Below, piece after piece: positions 25,617-35,040 of a stretch of 57,346 nucleotides of DNA; the first letter of the stretch is position 1; every line of letters starts with the position of its first letter. The notes below the pieces were generated by a model. That model made no database searches. It was not told the origin of the DNA and saw only the letters and a list, made by a program, of their open reading frames with translations. The stretch comes from Corallococcus praedator (GTDB lineage: Bacteria > Myxococcota > Myxococcia > Myxococcales > Myxococcaceae): NCBI RefSeq assembly GCF_003612125.1, contig NZ_RAWI01000014.1:1-57346 (forward strand), read 5' to 3'. The translations under genes and the position numbers were made by a program.

Positions 25617-26441
25617 TCAGGGGGCGGGAGGCTCCTTCGGGAGCCCGCCCTCGTAGAGCGCGGCGGCCCGCTGGGCCATGAAGCCGTGGGGCAGCAGCTT
25701 CATCGTCATGGCGAGGAAGCGGTTGAGGACCCCGGGCACGGCCAGCTCGCGACGGTGCACCATCGAGTCCACGGCGATGCGCGCGCAGGCCTCCGCGGAC
25801 ATGATGCCCAGGTCGCCGGCCTTGAACTTCCGGTCCAGGCCCGACAGCGACAGCATCTCCGTGGCGATGCCGCCCGGCGCGAAGACGGTGATGGACACGC
25901 CTGACTTGCGCAGCTCCTGGGCCATCCCCCGCCCGAAGCTGATGACGAACGCCTTCGTCGCCGCGTAGGTCGTCTGGTACGGCAGCGGCGCGAAGCCCGC
26001 CGTGCTGGCGACGAGCATCAGAGACCCCTGCCCTCCCCGCTTCACGAAGTCCGCCGCGAAGAGCTGGGACATCCGCACCACGCTGGTGACGTTGGTGGCG
26101 AGCATCGTGTCGAAGGACTCGGGCGGCTGCTCCAGCACGTGGCCGAAGAAGGTGACGCCCGCGTTGAGGATGACGCCGTCCACGGCGCGCCCCTCCACGG
26201 CGGCGGCATGCACGCGCACGGCCTCACCGGGCTTCGTGAGGTCCGCGGTGAGGGGCAGCACCTGCACGCCGTGCGCGCCCTCCAGCTCCGCCTTGAGCGC
26301 GAGGAGCCGATCCTCGCGGCGCGCGACGGCGATGATGTGGGCGCCGTGCTCCTTCGCGAGCAGACGGGCCATCTCCAGCCCCAGGCCGGACGACGCACCG
26401 GTAATGAGCACCCACCGGCCTCGGAAATTCATCGGTTTCAT
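25617..26441 (-). CDS. Short-chain dehydrogenase/reductase (SDR)
   Basis: A 274-residue classical SDR. The cofactor-binding motif is GASSGLGLEMA at the N-terminus, LNAGVT is the NAG motif, the catalytic Ser lies in LVASTAG, and the YxxxK pair is in YQTTYAATKAF. ARREDR after the second strand, with two Arg, suggests NADP(H). The C-terminal region (hydrophobic, LAMTMKLLPHGFMAQRA) may associate with membrane or a lipid-like substrate. The substrate is unknown. ATG 26441 is supported by AAGGA 8 bases upstream; ATG 26432 is also possible. It is divergent from the EndoU-like gene. Confidence 0.85.
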   Translation of the reverse strand: MKPMNFRGRWVLITGASSGLGLEMARLLAKEHGAHIIAVARREDRLLALKAELEGAHGVQVLPLTADLTKPGEAVRVHAAAVEGRAVDGVILNAGVTFFGHVLEQPPESFDTMLATNVTSVVRMSQLFAADFVKRGGQGSLMLVASTAGFAPLPYQTTYAATKAFVISFGRGMAQELRKSGVSITVFAPGGIATEMLSLSGLDRKFKAGDLGIMSAEACARIAVDSMVHRRELAVPGVLNRFLAMTMKLLPHGFMAQRAAALYEGGLPKEPPAP

Positions 26442-26527
26442 ATCGGGGGTCCTTATTCTCCGACGGGGCGGCGGGCGCAACCGGGGAACAGCGGGCCCGG
26501 GGCGCTCCTGTTAGAGTCCCGCGCACC

Positions 26528-27694
26528 ATGCGCCTTTCCGGGTCGCTCGCCTGCTTCTTCCTGGCCCTCTCCGTGGCTCCCGCCGTCTGGGCCGGGGGCG
26601 GAGTCTTCGTCTCCGACGAACGCGTGGACGCCGTGGAGCAACCGGAGTCCTCCAAGGTCGTCTTCGCCGTGGAACCGGGCGTGACGTATCCGCTCGTGAA
26701 GAAGGGAGGCCCCGCCCGGGCGTGGTGCAAGCTCCAGGGCCCCAGGGCCGAGGGCTGGGTGCTCTGCGATGGCACGCCCACGGAGGCCGTGCAGAAGGCT
26801 CCCGACACGGAAGCCCTCGTGAAGGCGGACCACGCGAACACGCGGCAGCAGTTGGCGGCCCGGAGCGGTGGCGCATCGCTGTCCGACGGGGTGGGCGAGG
26901 GCGCGGGCGCGGGCAGCCCCACGCTTGACGAAACAGGAAGCGTCACCGTCCAGGCCCCCGCGAGCCGCGCGGCCCCTCCGGCCTCCGCGAAGGGCGAGGC
27001 ACCGGCGTGCGAGACCACCTGTGAGAACGCGCCCCTCTTCGCCAAGGCCCCCGCCCTGTCCGCGTTGGATCGCGAGGTGCTGGACCTGTGCCCGGCGCGT
27101 CCCGATGCGAGCGTGAGCGCGGGGGATGTGCAGCGCTTCTTCGCGAAGCACTACGACGATGCCCGCGTGCAGCGGGCGCTCTCCGCGGCGGGCCGTCCGG
27201 GGACGGGCTCCCGGCAGGCGAACCTCGAATGGCTCACGAGCCTGTGGGTGAGCACCGGCCCTCGCAATGCGTTCACCCACGTCTTCTGCGGCGATGACTG
27301 GCAGCGCGGGCCCATTGGCGGGCTCCACTTCCTGCCGCGCTACGCGCAGCTCGAGGCGGAGGGGAAGATTTGCTACCAGGGCCCCGGCAAGGGTGAGGAA
27401 GCCCTGCGCGGCGAGCAGTACCTGATCCGTTTCCGGGGCAACGCGCCCTGGTCCTGCGGGGTGAAGCGGCTCGGGGGCTTCTCCACGACGCAGGACGCGG
27501 TCTCCATCGCCACCATCGGGACGCGCGCCTTTGCCCGGTGCTGTGCCCGGGATGGTGCCAAGAAGGAGGGCGGCGTGTACTCGGCGCCGGACATCGGGGG
27601 CGGCAACTGGCGCATCTGGTGCGGCACGCGCAACGGCACGTACGGCATCGCCACGCTGCACCCGACGGACGACGCCGCCACCTGCGCGGAGTAG
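26528..27694 (+). CDS. Secreted protein with SH3-like and EndoU (XendoU-type) nuclease-like domains
   Basis: A 388-residue exported protein. The signal peptide ends at AVWA-GG (about residue 22). Residues 43-82 look like a bacterial SH3 domain (KVVFAVEPGVTYPL, AWCKLQGPRAEGWVLCD). A low-complexity linker follows. Residues about 180-388 resemble the EndoU endoribonuclease fold: NLEWLTSLW, then FTHVFCGDD, then GGLHFLPRY. Family catalytic residues are H162, H178 and K224 in Xenopus XendoU; here H251, H267 and K313 have identical spacing (16 and 46). D256 matches the Glu five residues after the first His, but the Glu just before it is T250. The end NGTYGIATLHP resembles the conserved TAYP strand. 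Eleven cysteines fit an extracellular, disulfide-bonded protein. Expected activity, by inference, is RNA cleavage. Confidence 0.62.
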   Translation: MRLSGSLACFFLALSVAPAVWAGGGVFVSDERVDAVEQPESSKVVFAVEPGVTYPLVKKGGPARAWCKLQGPRAEGWVLCDGTPTEAVQKAPDTEALVKADHANTRQQLAARSGGASLSDGVGEGAGAGSPTLDETGSVTVQAPASRAAPPASAKGEAPACETTCENAPLFAKAPALSALDREVLDLCPARPDASVSAGDVQRFFAKHYDDARVQRALSAAGRPGTGSRQANLEWLTSLWVSTGPRNAFTHVFCGDDWQRGPIGGLHFLPRYAQLEAEGKICYQGPGKGEEALRGEQYLIRFRGNAPWSCGVKRLGGFSTTQDAVSIATIGTRAFARCCARDGAKKEGGVYSAPDIGGGNWRIWCGTRNGTYGIATLHPTDDAATCAE

Positions 27695-27696
27695 CC

Positions 27697-27725
27697 GGGC
27701 CGACGCCCCGAAGGAGCGCCGGCCC
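27697..27725. terminator. Hairpin between the EndoU-like gene and the macroglobulin gene
   Basis: The arms gggccg and cggccc flank a GC-rich loop between two converging stops (27694 and 27743). It is likely shared as a terminator; it has no T-run. Confidence 0.35.
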
Positions 27726-27742
27726 CCTGCCCCGCCCACGGA

Positions 27743-30700
27743 CTACGGGGCCTTGCCCACGGTGAGCACCGCGCCCGTGGAGTACGCGGTGAACTCCGGC
27801 GCGTACATGGACTGCACCGTCGCCGGCCCCACGCGGAAGGTGCCCGCGAGGTTGGCGCGCAGCCGGTACTTGAACGTGTACTCGCCCACCGGCAGCGCTT
27901 CGAAGAAGAAGTTCGTCCCCGAGTCGCGCACCTCTTCGTACCAGACGATGCCCAGGTCCCACTTGTGGCGGGAGACGGCGTTCTCCGGCTCCAGGCCCGC
28001 GGCGCGCGGATCCCTCAGGTGCACGTACTCCGCCGCGTGCTTCGTGCGCAGCGACAGTTGCACCTCCACCTCGTCACCGGGCTGGAGCTTCGCGCCCTCG
28101 GCCAGCGGACGCAGCAGCGTCTGGTTGCCTTCGCGCACCCGCACGAAGTAGCGGCGCGACACGTGGAAGAAGTCCCCGCGCTCCTCCTTCGGCAACTCCT
28201 CCGTGGAGAAGTGCCACGTCGCGGAGGCGAAGGCGAAGCCCGGCGTCGTCTTCTCCACCACCGTGGTCGCCGTGGAGGGCTTCACCTCCGGCCCGGTGAG
28301 CACCACCTGGTTCTTCTTCCCCGTGTACACCTCCGGCGAGAAGACCATGGGCACGACCTTCGGCCCCACCGTCACCTTCAGCTCCTCGCGGATGCCCAGC
28401 GCCCCTTCCGCCTCCAGGTAGTTCACCAGCGCGTAGAGCGCCTCCGCCGTGGCGCGCGTGGACTTCCAGTGGCCCAGCTTCTTGTCCAGGAGCAGCCACT
28501 GCACCAGGCCCTCGCGGCGCGGGTCCTTGGGGCGCAATTCCGACAGCGTGCGCAGCGCGAACGCCTGCGTCTCCGTGGTGTCGTTGTACCAGAGCCAGCT
28601 GCGGTCCTCGGGCGCCCAGTACGTCCCCAGCTCCTCCGTCGTCTTCGCGGAGTCCATCACGCTGTCCCAGACCTTCAGCGCGTCCTGCGTCCGCGTGGAG
28701 CGGTGCAGCGTGAGCGCCAGGTAGCCCTTGAGGAACGGCGCGTGCTTCTTCCAGTGTTTGAAGGAGAACTCGAGCATGCGCTGCCGCTCGGCCGGCGTGA
28801 GCGCCTCGCCCGTGTAGCGCGCGTCCGGGTACGAGGACGCCACGAAGTTGAGGAACGTGAGGAACTCCCAGCCCTCGTCCTTCTTCATCAGCGTGTTGGC
28901 GTAGTCCGCCCGGAACTGCGTGGCCAGGTATGCCCAGGCCCGCGCGGTCATCTGCGGAGGCACCTCCACCCCGTGCTCCATCGCGCGCGACAGGCCGTGG
29001 AGGATGTAGACCGTCATGTACGGCGAGGGCGGGCCGCCCGGCCACCAGGGGAAGCCGCCGGAGGCCGTCTGCGCCTTCCTCAGCTTCTCCATCGACGCCT
29101 GGCGCTCCGCCTGCGCCACCTTGGGATCCAACACCCGCAGCAGCTTGTCCTCGGACTCGCCTCCACCCCGCGCCTCGGTGAGCCAGGGCGACTCCTCCAG
29201 CGTCATCTTCCGGTTCGGATCCACCGAGTCCCAGGTCTCGAAGCGCGTGGGCCGCTGGCTCATCTGCTTCGCCATCTTCGCCACCGCCGGGTGCTTCTCG
29301 TAGAGGCTGGAGACGATGCCGGAGGACACGAAGCGGTTGAGCGTCTGCTCCGTGCACTCGTAGGGATAGTCCACCAGGTACGGCAGCGCCTGGAGCACCG
29401 AATAGAAGAGCTGCGCGTCCACCGTGACGACCAGCTGCTCGTTCACCCGCGTGGGGTCATCCGAGCGCTTCAGGTCCTCGAACGTCAGCGTCTTGCGGTC
29501 GTTGTTGCGCAACGTCACGAAGCGCGACTGGGCCAGGTGCATGCGCCCCGGCAACACCGGCAGCGGACGCAGCTCGCCGTCGCTGAAGGCGCCCGACTTC
29601 GCGACGACGCGGAAGGCCACCGGGCCCACGCGCGCGGGCGTGGTGATGGGGAACCTCAGGTGCGTCCCCTTCCCCGCCGCCACCGTGAAGGACTGGGCGG
29701 CCACCTTCACGCCGAAGTCCGCGAGCAGGCTCTTCTGCGTGTCCGGATCCACGATGTCGAACGTGAGCTGGCCCTGCTGGGGACCCGCCCCCGCGTTGTT
29801 CACCACGACCTCCAGCTCCGCGCGGTCCCCCTCGCGCAGGAAGCGCGGCAGGTAGGGGCGCACCATCAGCTCCTTCACGCTGCGGGTCGTGCGCTGCAGC
29901 GAGCCGCCCTTCAGGTCGCGGGTGAGCGCGTGCACCCAGACGCTCCACGCCGTCACCGAGTCCGGCACGGAGAACTCCAGCACCGCCGCGCCGTCCGGCC
30001 CGGTGAGGAGCTGCGGAATCCAGAACGCCGTCTCCGCGAAGTTCGAGCGCAGCGGCGGCGGCGGCGCTTCCGGCGCGTTGTTGATCTCGATGACGGAGTA
30101 CCGCTTCGCCTGGAGCTTCGCCTCCGGCTTCGGCGCCGAGGAAGGGGCCGGAGGGGGCGGCGGAGGCGGAGGCGCCCCAGGAGACCGCTCCTCCTCGGAG
30201 ATGTCCGCCTCCCGCGAGCGTGCCACCGACATGGGCAGGGAGGACCGGACGCGCCGCCCGTAGCCGGGGCCGCCCAGCCCGTAGCCGCTGCCGAACTTCA
30301 ACTGGTCCTGCTCCGGATCCGCCAGGGACCGGGTCCTGTCCAGATCGTCGAAGAGCCAGTCCGCCCCATTGCTGTTCACGGACGACCGGGTGTCGACCGA
30401 CATCGACGTCTGGGGATACAGCTGCGCCACCTGGGGCGGCGTGTGCGGCCCGAAGAGCTCCAACGACTGATCGTACATGTACGCGAGCACCTCCGCCGCC
30501 CCCGCCTCCAGCTTCGCGCCCTTCGGCCCCTTCACCGTCACGCGAAAGGTCTCCTTCGCGCCGGGCCGCAGCGTGTCGCGGAAGGTGGCGAACTCCACGC
30601 TCAGCTCCTTGTCGTCGAAGGGGACGGCCACCGTCTGCTGGAAGCCCAGGTGCTGCCAGTCGCGCACCATCGACAGCGTCACCGTGAAGCCCCCGCGCAG

Positions 30701-33700
30701 CGACTCCGTCACCGGAATCTCCACCACGGCCCGGCCCTGCCCCGCGGTCAGTACGCGGTGCTCGATGCGCCGGGAGCCCTGGTACACGTCCATCGCCAGC
30801 GGCTGGCCCTCGAACCCGGAGGCCACCACCAGCCGCGCCACGTCACCCACCCGCACAGACGACTGCTCCGCCATCAGCAGGGCCGGCAACCCCGTGGGGG
30901 CCCGTGCGCCCGCGACCACGAAGTCGTGCTGCGCGAGGGCCTTCTGGCCGAAGGCATCCGTCGTCTCGTAGCGCAGGCGGTACACCCCCGCGCGCAGCGC
31001 CGGCAGCTTCACGGCCGCCACGCCATCCGCGCCGTGCGTCACCGCCGCCTGCGCCACCTCCGCGCCGTCCTCCCAGCTCCGCACCGTCGACGCCACGTCG
31101 AAGCCCTGTTCCCAGCGCGGCTTGAGCGCATCCCCCGGCGTGGGCGAGGACTCGCGGCGCTCCTGCACCGAGGCCTCCAGCGGACGCGGCGTCACGACCG
31201 GCGCCTCCGAAGGCATCAGCGGACGGGAGGGCTGCTTCAGGGCCAGCAGCCGCCAGCGTCCCGCGCCGGCCTGCGGCGCCCCATCCAGGTTCGAGCGCAC
31301 CAGGCGCACGGCCGACGGCAGGTCCTCGCGGACGAAGCCCTGGTCCGCCTCCACGCGGCCCTCCACCGACACGAAGCCCAGCCGAAAGGCCCGGCTCGCG
31401 GAGCGCGTCTCACCGCCCTCGTCCGTCAGATCCGCCTCCACGCGGTAGCGCCACGACACGCCCGGCGTCTTCGCCAGCCGCTCGTCCGCCTCCGGGGTGA
31501 AGGCCACGGAGAAGCCGCCGTCCTCCCCCACCGACGCGGAGCCGGACGCCACCAGCTGCGACGACGTGGGGATGCGCTCCCAGAACCACCAGGGCGGCAG
31601 CACCGGCTCCCGCGACACGCGCCACTTCACCGCGCCGCTCGTCACCGGCAGACCGAAGAAGTAGCGCGCCTCGCCCTTGAACGTCGCGGGGCGGTTGAGA
31701 CGGAGCGAATCGGGCGCGTCCTTCAGCGTCACCTCGAAGGTGGGCCGCTTGTACTCCTCCACGCGCACGGCGGCGTAGCCCGAGGGACTCGTCCGCACGA
31801 GCCACCGGCCCAGCGGACGACCCGAGGGCACCGTGAACTCCCCCGCCACCGAACCGAACGCGTTGGTGCGCGCCTCGCGGGTCTCCACCACCTGCCCGTT
31901 GGGGTCGCTGAGCGACACCGTCACCGGCGCGTCCGGCAGCACCTGATGGCGCTTCGTGCCCTCGTCCGCGCGATAGGCCACCACCTTCCACAACAGCTTC
32001 TGCTGCGGCCGGTACACGGCCCGGTCGGTGTAGATCAGCGTCTGCGTCAGCGTGTACGGGGGGCGCTCCGCGTACAGGTACACCGAGCCCGGGTACACCA
32101 TCACGCCCTTGCCGCGCCCCAGCACCAGCATCCCGTTCGTGTTGTCCTCGCGGGCCTGCGCTTCGAGCGTGAGCTCCCCGCGCTCATCCGTACGGCGGTT
32201 GACGACGCTGAAGCGGCGCGTCTGGTAGTCCGACGTCACGAGCCGCGCCTCCACGTTCGGCGCGCCGGCCCCGGTCGCGCCGTCCACCACGCGCACCTCC
32301 ACCCGTCCCGAACCGACCCGACGGACCACCACGGCCCACGGCGACACGTTCATCGTCACCGAGACGAGCTTGTTGTCCTTCTCCCGGAAGTCCTCGCGCA
32401 GGGACATCACCAGCGCGTACACGCCGGGCTGGAGCGGCGGCGGCGTGACGAAGGTCTGGTGCGTCTGGAAGTCAGGCGTCTTCGGCAGCGCCGTGCTCCA
32501 GACCGCCTCCGGCTTTCGCGTGCGGATCATCTTGCGCACTTCGTCGCCCGACGCGATGAGCGACAGGTCCTGCCCGGGCTTCGCGATCTTCGCCTCCACA
32601 TCCAGCGCGAACGCCCGGAAGTGGACCGTCGGCACGTTGCGGTGGCGCAGTTCCAGGGAGCGCTTGCCCGCGCCGTCCACCTCCATCACCGTGGCGGACA
32701 GGTCCGGCGCCTCCAGGGCCTTCACCTTCGCGGCGCAGCGCAGCCCCCCGAACGACTTCGGCCACGCCTCTGCCCCTGCCTTCGCCGCGGCATGCGCGGA
32801 CACCTTCCGCCCCGCCTCCTCCTCCAGCTCCGCGAGCTGGAGCTGTCCCACCGACCACCACGGCACGTCCCGGAAGTCCTTCAGGTGCGCGGCCAGGTGC
32901 TCGCGCACGCGCAGTTGATCCGCGGCGTCGGTGAAGGACGTGGTCAGGACGTCGTAGCGCCGCAGCCGCGCCTCCAGGGCCGCCTCGCGCCGGCCCGCCG
33001 CCAGGTGCCACGCCTCCAGGTCCCCCAAGAGCGCCGCCACCTTCATCAGCGGGTGCACGGCCGGATCCACCAGGTCCACCTTCGGCGTGCCCGAAAAGAG
33101 CGCGCCCAGTTCCAACCGGTACACCTGCTGCGCCTGCTCCGGCCGCCACAGGTCCGTGCGCTCCAGCAGCTCCACCCACAGGTACGTCACCGCGTCGCGC
33201 AGCGTGGAGCGGATGCCGGCCGGGTACGTGTTGGGCTGGATGTACTCCGCCAGCGCCTTCACCGGTTCGGTGCCCAGCTCCTGGCGCAGCGCCCAGACGG
33301 CGGCCTGCGCGCGCTGCGCCTCCGTCACCAACTGGTCCTTCGTCCACGCCTTCAGGTCCACCGGCCCCGAGGAGGCCACCTGTTCGCGCTGACCGATTTC
33401 GTAGCCGTACGCGTCCACGTAGTGCGTGAGCACCGCCGCGTAGAAGAGGTTCAGCGTGGCCCGCTGCCGCGCGTCGTCCGGCCAGGGCTGCTCGCGCAGG
33501 AAGCGCACCGCCGTCTCGTAGCCGTGCAGCTGCGTGCGAAGCTGCACGGTGCGCACCAGCGCGCGCGTCCACTCGTCCGCGTCCTTCTTCTGCTTCGCGG
33601 CGACGAGCCGGGCCTCCGCCCCCTGCGCGGCGGACTCCACCTTGTCGTCCGCGACGAGCGCGTCGATGGCCTTCCACGTCGGGGGCGGCTTCGCCTGGGC

Positions 33701-33784
33701 CCGCGCGGACACGGGGTGCAACAGCGCGAACGACAGCAGGCACAACAGGACGGCGAGCGCACGCGGGCGCGAAGGTTCAAACAT
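27743..33784 (-). CDS. Bacterial alpha-2-macroglobulin family protein
   Basis: A 2013-residue secreted protein. A type I signal peptide ends near VSARA-QA (residue 28); no lipobox Cys is seen, so it is not an obvious lipoprotein. Macroglobulin-like beta domains occupy roughly residues 300-1150; a long Pro-rich, protease-sensitive-looking stretch (GAPPPPPPPPAPSS) precedes the A2M signature SNFAETAFWIPQLLT. The thioester is intact: C1477 in YECTEQ, within the alpha/alpha TED domain. Relatives trap attacking proteases or peptides in the periplasm or outer envelope. The usual partner, a PBP1C transglycosylase, is not next to it. GTG 33793 is an alternative start three codons upstream. The Gly-rich region near SGYGLGGPGYGR is unusual. 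Confidence 0.87.
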   Translation of the reverse strand: MFEPSRPRALAVLLCLLSFALLHPVSARAQAKPPPTWKAIDALVADDKVESAAQGAEARLVAAKQKKDADEWTRALVRTVQLRTQLHGYETAVRFLREQPWPDDARQRATLNLFYAAVLTHYVDAYGYEIGQREQVASSGPVDLKAWTKDQLVTEAQRAQAAVWALRQELGTEPVKALAEYIQPNTYPAGIRSTLRDAVTYLWVELLERTDLWRPEQAQQVYRLELGALFSGTPKVDLVDPAVHPLMKVAALLGDLEAWHLAAGRREAALEARLRRYDVLTTSFTDAADQLRVREHLAAHLKDFRDVPWWSVGQLQLAELEEEAGRKVSAHAAAKAGAEAWPKSFGGLRCAAKVKALEAPDLSATVMEVDGAGKRSLELRHRNVPTVHFRAFALDVEAKIAKPGQDLSLIASGDEVRKMIRTRKPEAVWSTALPKTPDFQTHQTFVTPPPLQPGVYALVMSLREDFREKDNKLVSVTMNVSPWAVVVRRVGSGRVEVRVVDGATGAGAPNVEARLVTSDYQTRRFSVVNRRTDERGELTLEAQAREDNTNGMLVLGRGKGVMVYPGSVYLYAERPPYTLTQTLIYTDRAVYRPQQKLLWKVVAYRADEGTKRHQVLPDAPVTVSLSDPNGQVVETREARTNAFGSVAGEFTVPSGRPLGRWLVRTSPSGYAAVRVEEYKRPTFEVTLKDAPDSLRLNRPATFKGEARYFFGLPVTSGAVKWRVSREPVLPPWWFWERIPTSSQLVASGSASVGEDGGFSVAFTPEADERLAKTPGVSWRYRVEADLTDEGGETRSASRAFRLGFVSVEGRVEADQGFVREDLPSAVRLVRSNLDGAPQAGAGRWRLLALKQPSRPLMPSEAPVVTPRPLEASVQERRESSPTPGDALKPRWEQGFDVASTVRSWEDGAEVAQAAVTHGADGVAAVKLPALRAGVYRLRYETTDAFGQKALAQHDFVVAGARAPTGLPALLMAEQSSVRVGDVARLVVASGFEGQPLAMDVYQGSRRIEHRVLTAGQGRAVVEIPVTESLRGGFTVTLSMVRDWQHLGFQQTVAVPFDDKELSVEFATFRDTLRPGAKETFRVTVKGPKGAKLEAGAAEVLAYMYDQSLELFGPHTPPQVAQLYPQTSMSVDTRSSVNSNGADWLFDDLDRTRSLADPEQDQLKFGSGYGLGGPGYGRRVRSSLPMSVARSREADISEEERSPGAPPPPPPPPAPSSAPKPEAKLQAKRYSVIEINNAPEAPPPPLRSNFAETAFWIPQLLTGPDGAAVLEFSVPDSVTAWSVWVHALTRDLKGGSLQRTTRSVKELMVRPYLPRFLREGDRAELEVVVNNAGAGPQQGQLTFDIVDPDTQKSLLADFGVKVAAQSFTVAAGKGTHLRFPITTPARVGPVAFRVVAKSGAFSDGELRPLPVLPGRMHLAQSRFVTLRNNDRKTLTFEDLKRSDDPTRVNEQLVVTVDAQLFYSVLQALPYLVDYPYECTEQTLNRFVSSGIVSSLYEKHPAVAKMAKQMSQRPTRFETWDSVDPNRKMTLEESPWLTEARGGGESEDKLLRVLDPKVAQAERQASMEKLRKAQTASGGFPWWPGGPPSPYMTVYILHGLSRAMEHGVEVPPQMTARAWAYLATQFRADYANTLMKKDEGWEFLTFLNFVASSYPDARYTGEALTPAERQRMLEFSFKHWKKHAPFLKGYLALTLHRSTRTQDALKVWDSVMDSAKTTEELGTYWAPEDRSWLWYNDTTETQAFALRTLSELRPKDPRREGLVQWLLLDKKLGHWKSTRATAEALYALVNYLEAEGALGIREELKVTVGPKVVPMVFSPEVYTGKKNQVVLTGPEVKPSTATTVVEKTTPGFAFASATWHFSTEELPKEERGDFFHVSRRYFVRVREGNQTLLRPLAEGAKLQPGDEVEVQLSLRTKHAAEYVHLRDPRAAGLEPENAVSRHKWDLGIVWYEEVRDSGTNFFFEALPVGEYTFKYRLRANLAGTFRVGPATVQSMYAPEFTAYSTGAVLTVGKAP

Positions 33785-33833
33785 GGGCGGCACTCTAGAC
33801 GCCGCCCACCCCCTCGGGCGTTCCCTCTTCGCG

Positions 33834-34466
33834 TCAGGAAGCGACTGGAGCCGTGGGGGCCTCCGGGGCCCGGCGCCGCAGCCCCACCACGTAGACCTCC
33901 ATGCTGGCGCCGCGCGTGGCCTCCGGCCGCACCACCTTCACCTCTTCGTACAGACGACGCACCTCGTCGCGGAAGGACTCGAAGTCGCCGCCCATGAAGA
34001 CCTTGGCCACGAACGTGCCCCCGGCCCGGCCGCGCGCCGCCGCCACCTCCAGCGCCTTGCCAGCCAGCCGCAGGCTGCGCGCCTCGTCCGTGCCCTTGAT
34101 GCCGGACGTCTTGGGGGCCATGTCGGAGATCACCGCGTCGTACGGCCCGTCGTACAGCGCGGCCAGCTTCGCGTCGAAGTCGTCCGCCAGCACGTCCAGC
34201 ACCGCCGTCGTCACCTGCTTCTGCGAAAATGGCCGGATGGCGACGATGTCCACGCCGATGACGCGCCCGGAGACGCCCACCGCGTCCACGAGAATCTGGA
34301 GGAAACCGCCCGGCGCCGCCCCCAGGTCCAGCACCGCCGCGCCCTTCTTCACGGAGGTGGGGAAGCGCTTGAGGATTTCGTCGACCTTGAAGGCCGACCG
34401 CGCGCGCAGGCCCTCTTGCTTGGCTTTCTGGAAATAGTGGTCTTTAGGACGGTAGGACTTGCCCAT
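33834..34466 (-). CDS. rlmE: 23S rRNA 2'-O-methyltransferase RlmE (FtsJ/RrmJ)
   Basis: A 210-residue Rossmann methyltransferase that methylates the 2'-O of a uridine in the 23S rRNA A-loop using SAM. The SAM motif is VLDLGAAPGGF (46-55). The K-D-K-E tetrad is complete: K27 (SAFKVDE), D115 (ISDMAPKTSG), K155 (FVAKVF) and E190 (ASMEVYVV). ATG 34466 was chosen because MGKSYRPKDHYF matches the family N-terminus. The last 15 residues are a dispensable-looking Ala/Pro tail. It is divergent from a small membrane-protein gene and 49 bases beyond the macroglobulin start. Confidence 0.92.
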   Translation of the reverse strand: MGKSYRPKDHYFQKAKQEGLRARSAFKVDEILKRFPTSVKKGAAVLDLGAAPGGFLQILVDAVGVSGRVIGVDIVAIRPFSQKQVTTAVLDVLADDFDAKLAALYDGPYDAVISDMAPKTSGIKGTDEARSLRLAGKALEVAAARGRAGGTFVAKVFMGGDFESFRDEVRRLYEEVKVVRPEATRGASMEVYVVGLRRRAPEAPTAPVAS

Positions 34467-34567
34467 GTCAGACCCCGTCCCTAGCATCCGCTACTGTCTT
34501 CGGAAAGCCGGAGCAGTCGCGGCCTGTTCAGCGTCCGCGCCAACGGATATTCCGGAGGGTTGAGGGC

Positions 34568-34975
34568 ATGGGCACCCGGAGCGTGACAGCGGCCTTGACC
34601 ATCTCCCTGCTCTTCGCGGGCGGAGCGGCGTTCTGCTACACGCGCGCCGAAACGCTCCAGGCGGAAGGGCGGTGGCTGATGGCCCGGAGCAACGCCCAGG
34701 CCTCCGACTTCGCCCAGAAGCTGGACGGGACGTCCGTGGACGCCCAGCTGAAGACCTTCAAGGAGCGGCGGGGCGTGATGGAGAAGGCCCACCGCTGGCA
34801 GCGGGGCATGCTGCTGGGCATCATGGCCTCCGTCCTGTCCGCCCTGTCCGCCTACGTCCTCTTCCTGCTCAAGCGGCTGGACGACCAGATGCTGGACGCC
34901 ACCGGCGAGCTGCGCCGGCCCCAGGAAGCCTCGTCGCTGCCCGCCCCGGCGTTCACGCCCAGCGTCCAGCGCTGA
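34568..34975 (+). CDS. Small two-span membrane protein, function unknown
   Basis: A 135-residue protein. Residues 5-24 (VTAALTISLLFAGGAAFCY) and about 80-99 (GMLLGIMASVLSALSAYVLF) are hydrophobic helices. Between them lies a charged helical segment (QASDFAQKLDGTSVDAQLK) on one side of the membrane, and the last 30 residues are soluble. GAGGG followed by TTGAGGGC precedes ATG 34568. I do not recognise the family. Next on the same strand is a zinc-ribbon-like small gene 65 bases away, possibly co-transcribed. Confidence 0.68.
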   Translation: MGTRSVTAALTISLLFAGGAAFCYTRAETLQAEGRWLMARSNAQASDFAQKLDGTSVDAQLKTFKERRGVMEKAHRWQRGMLLGIMASVLSALSAYVLFLLKRLDDQMLDATGELRRPQEASSLPAPAFTPSVQR

Positions 34976-35040
34976 AGGGCCCCAGGCCCCATCATTCTGG
35001 CAGGATGCCGCCCCGGCCCATTCACGGGGAGGACCTCGCC

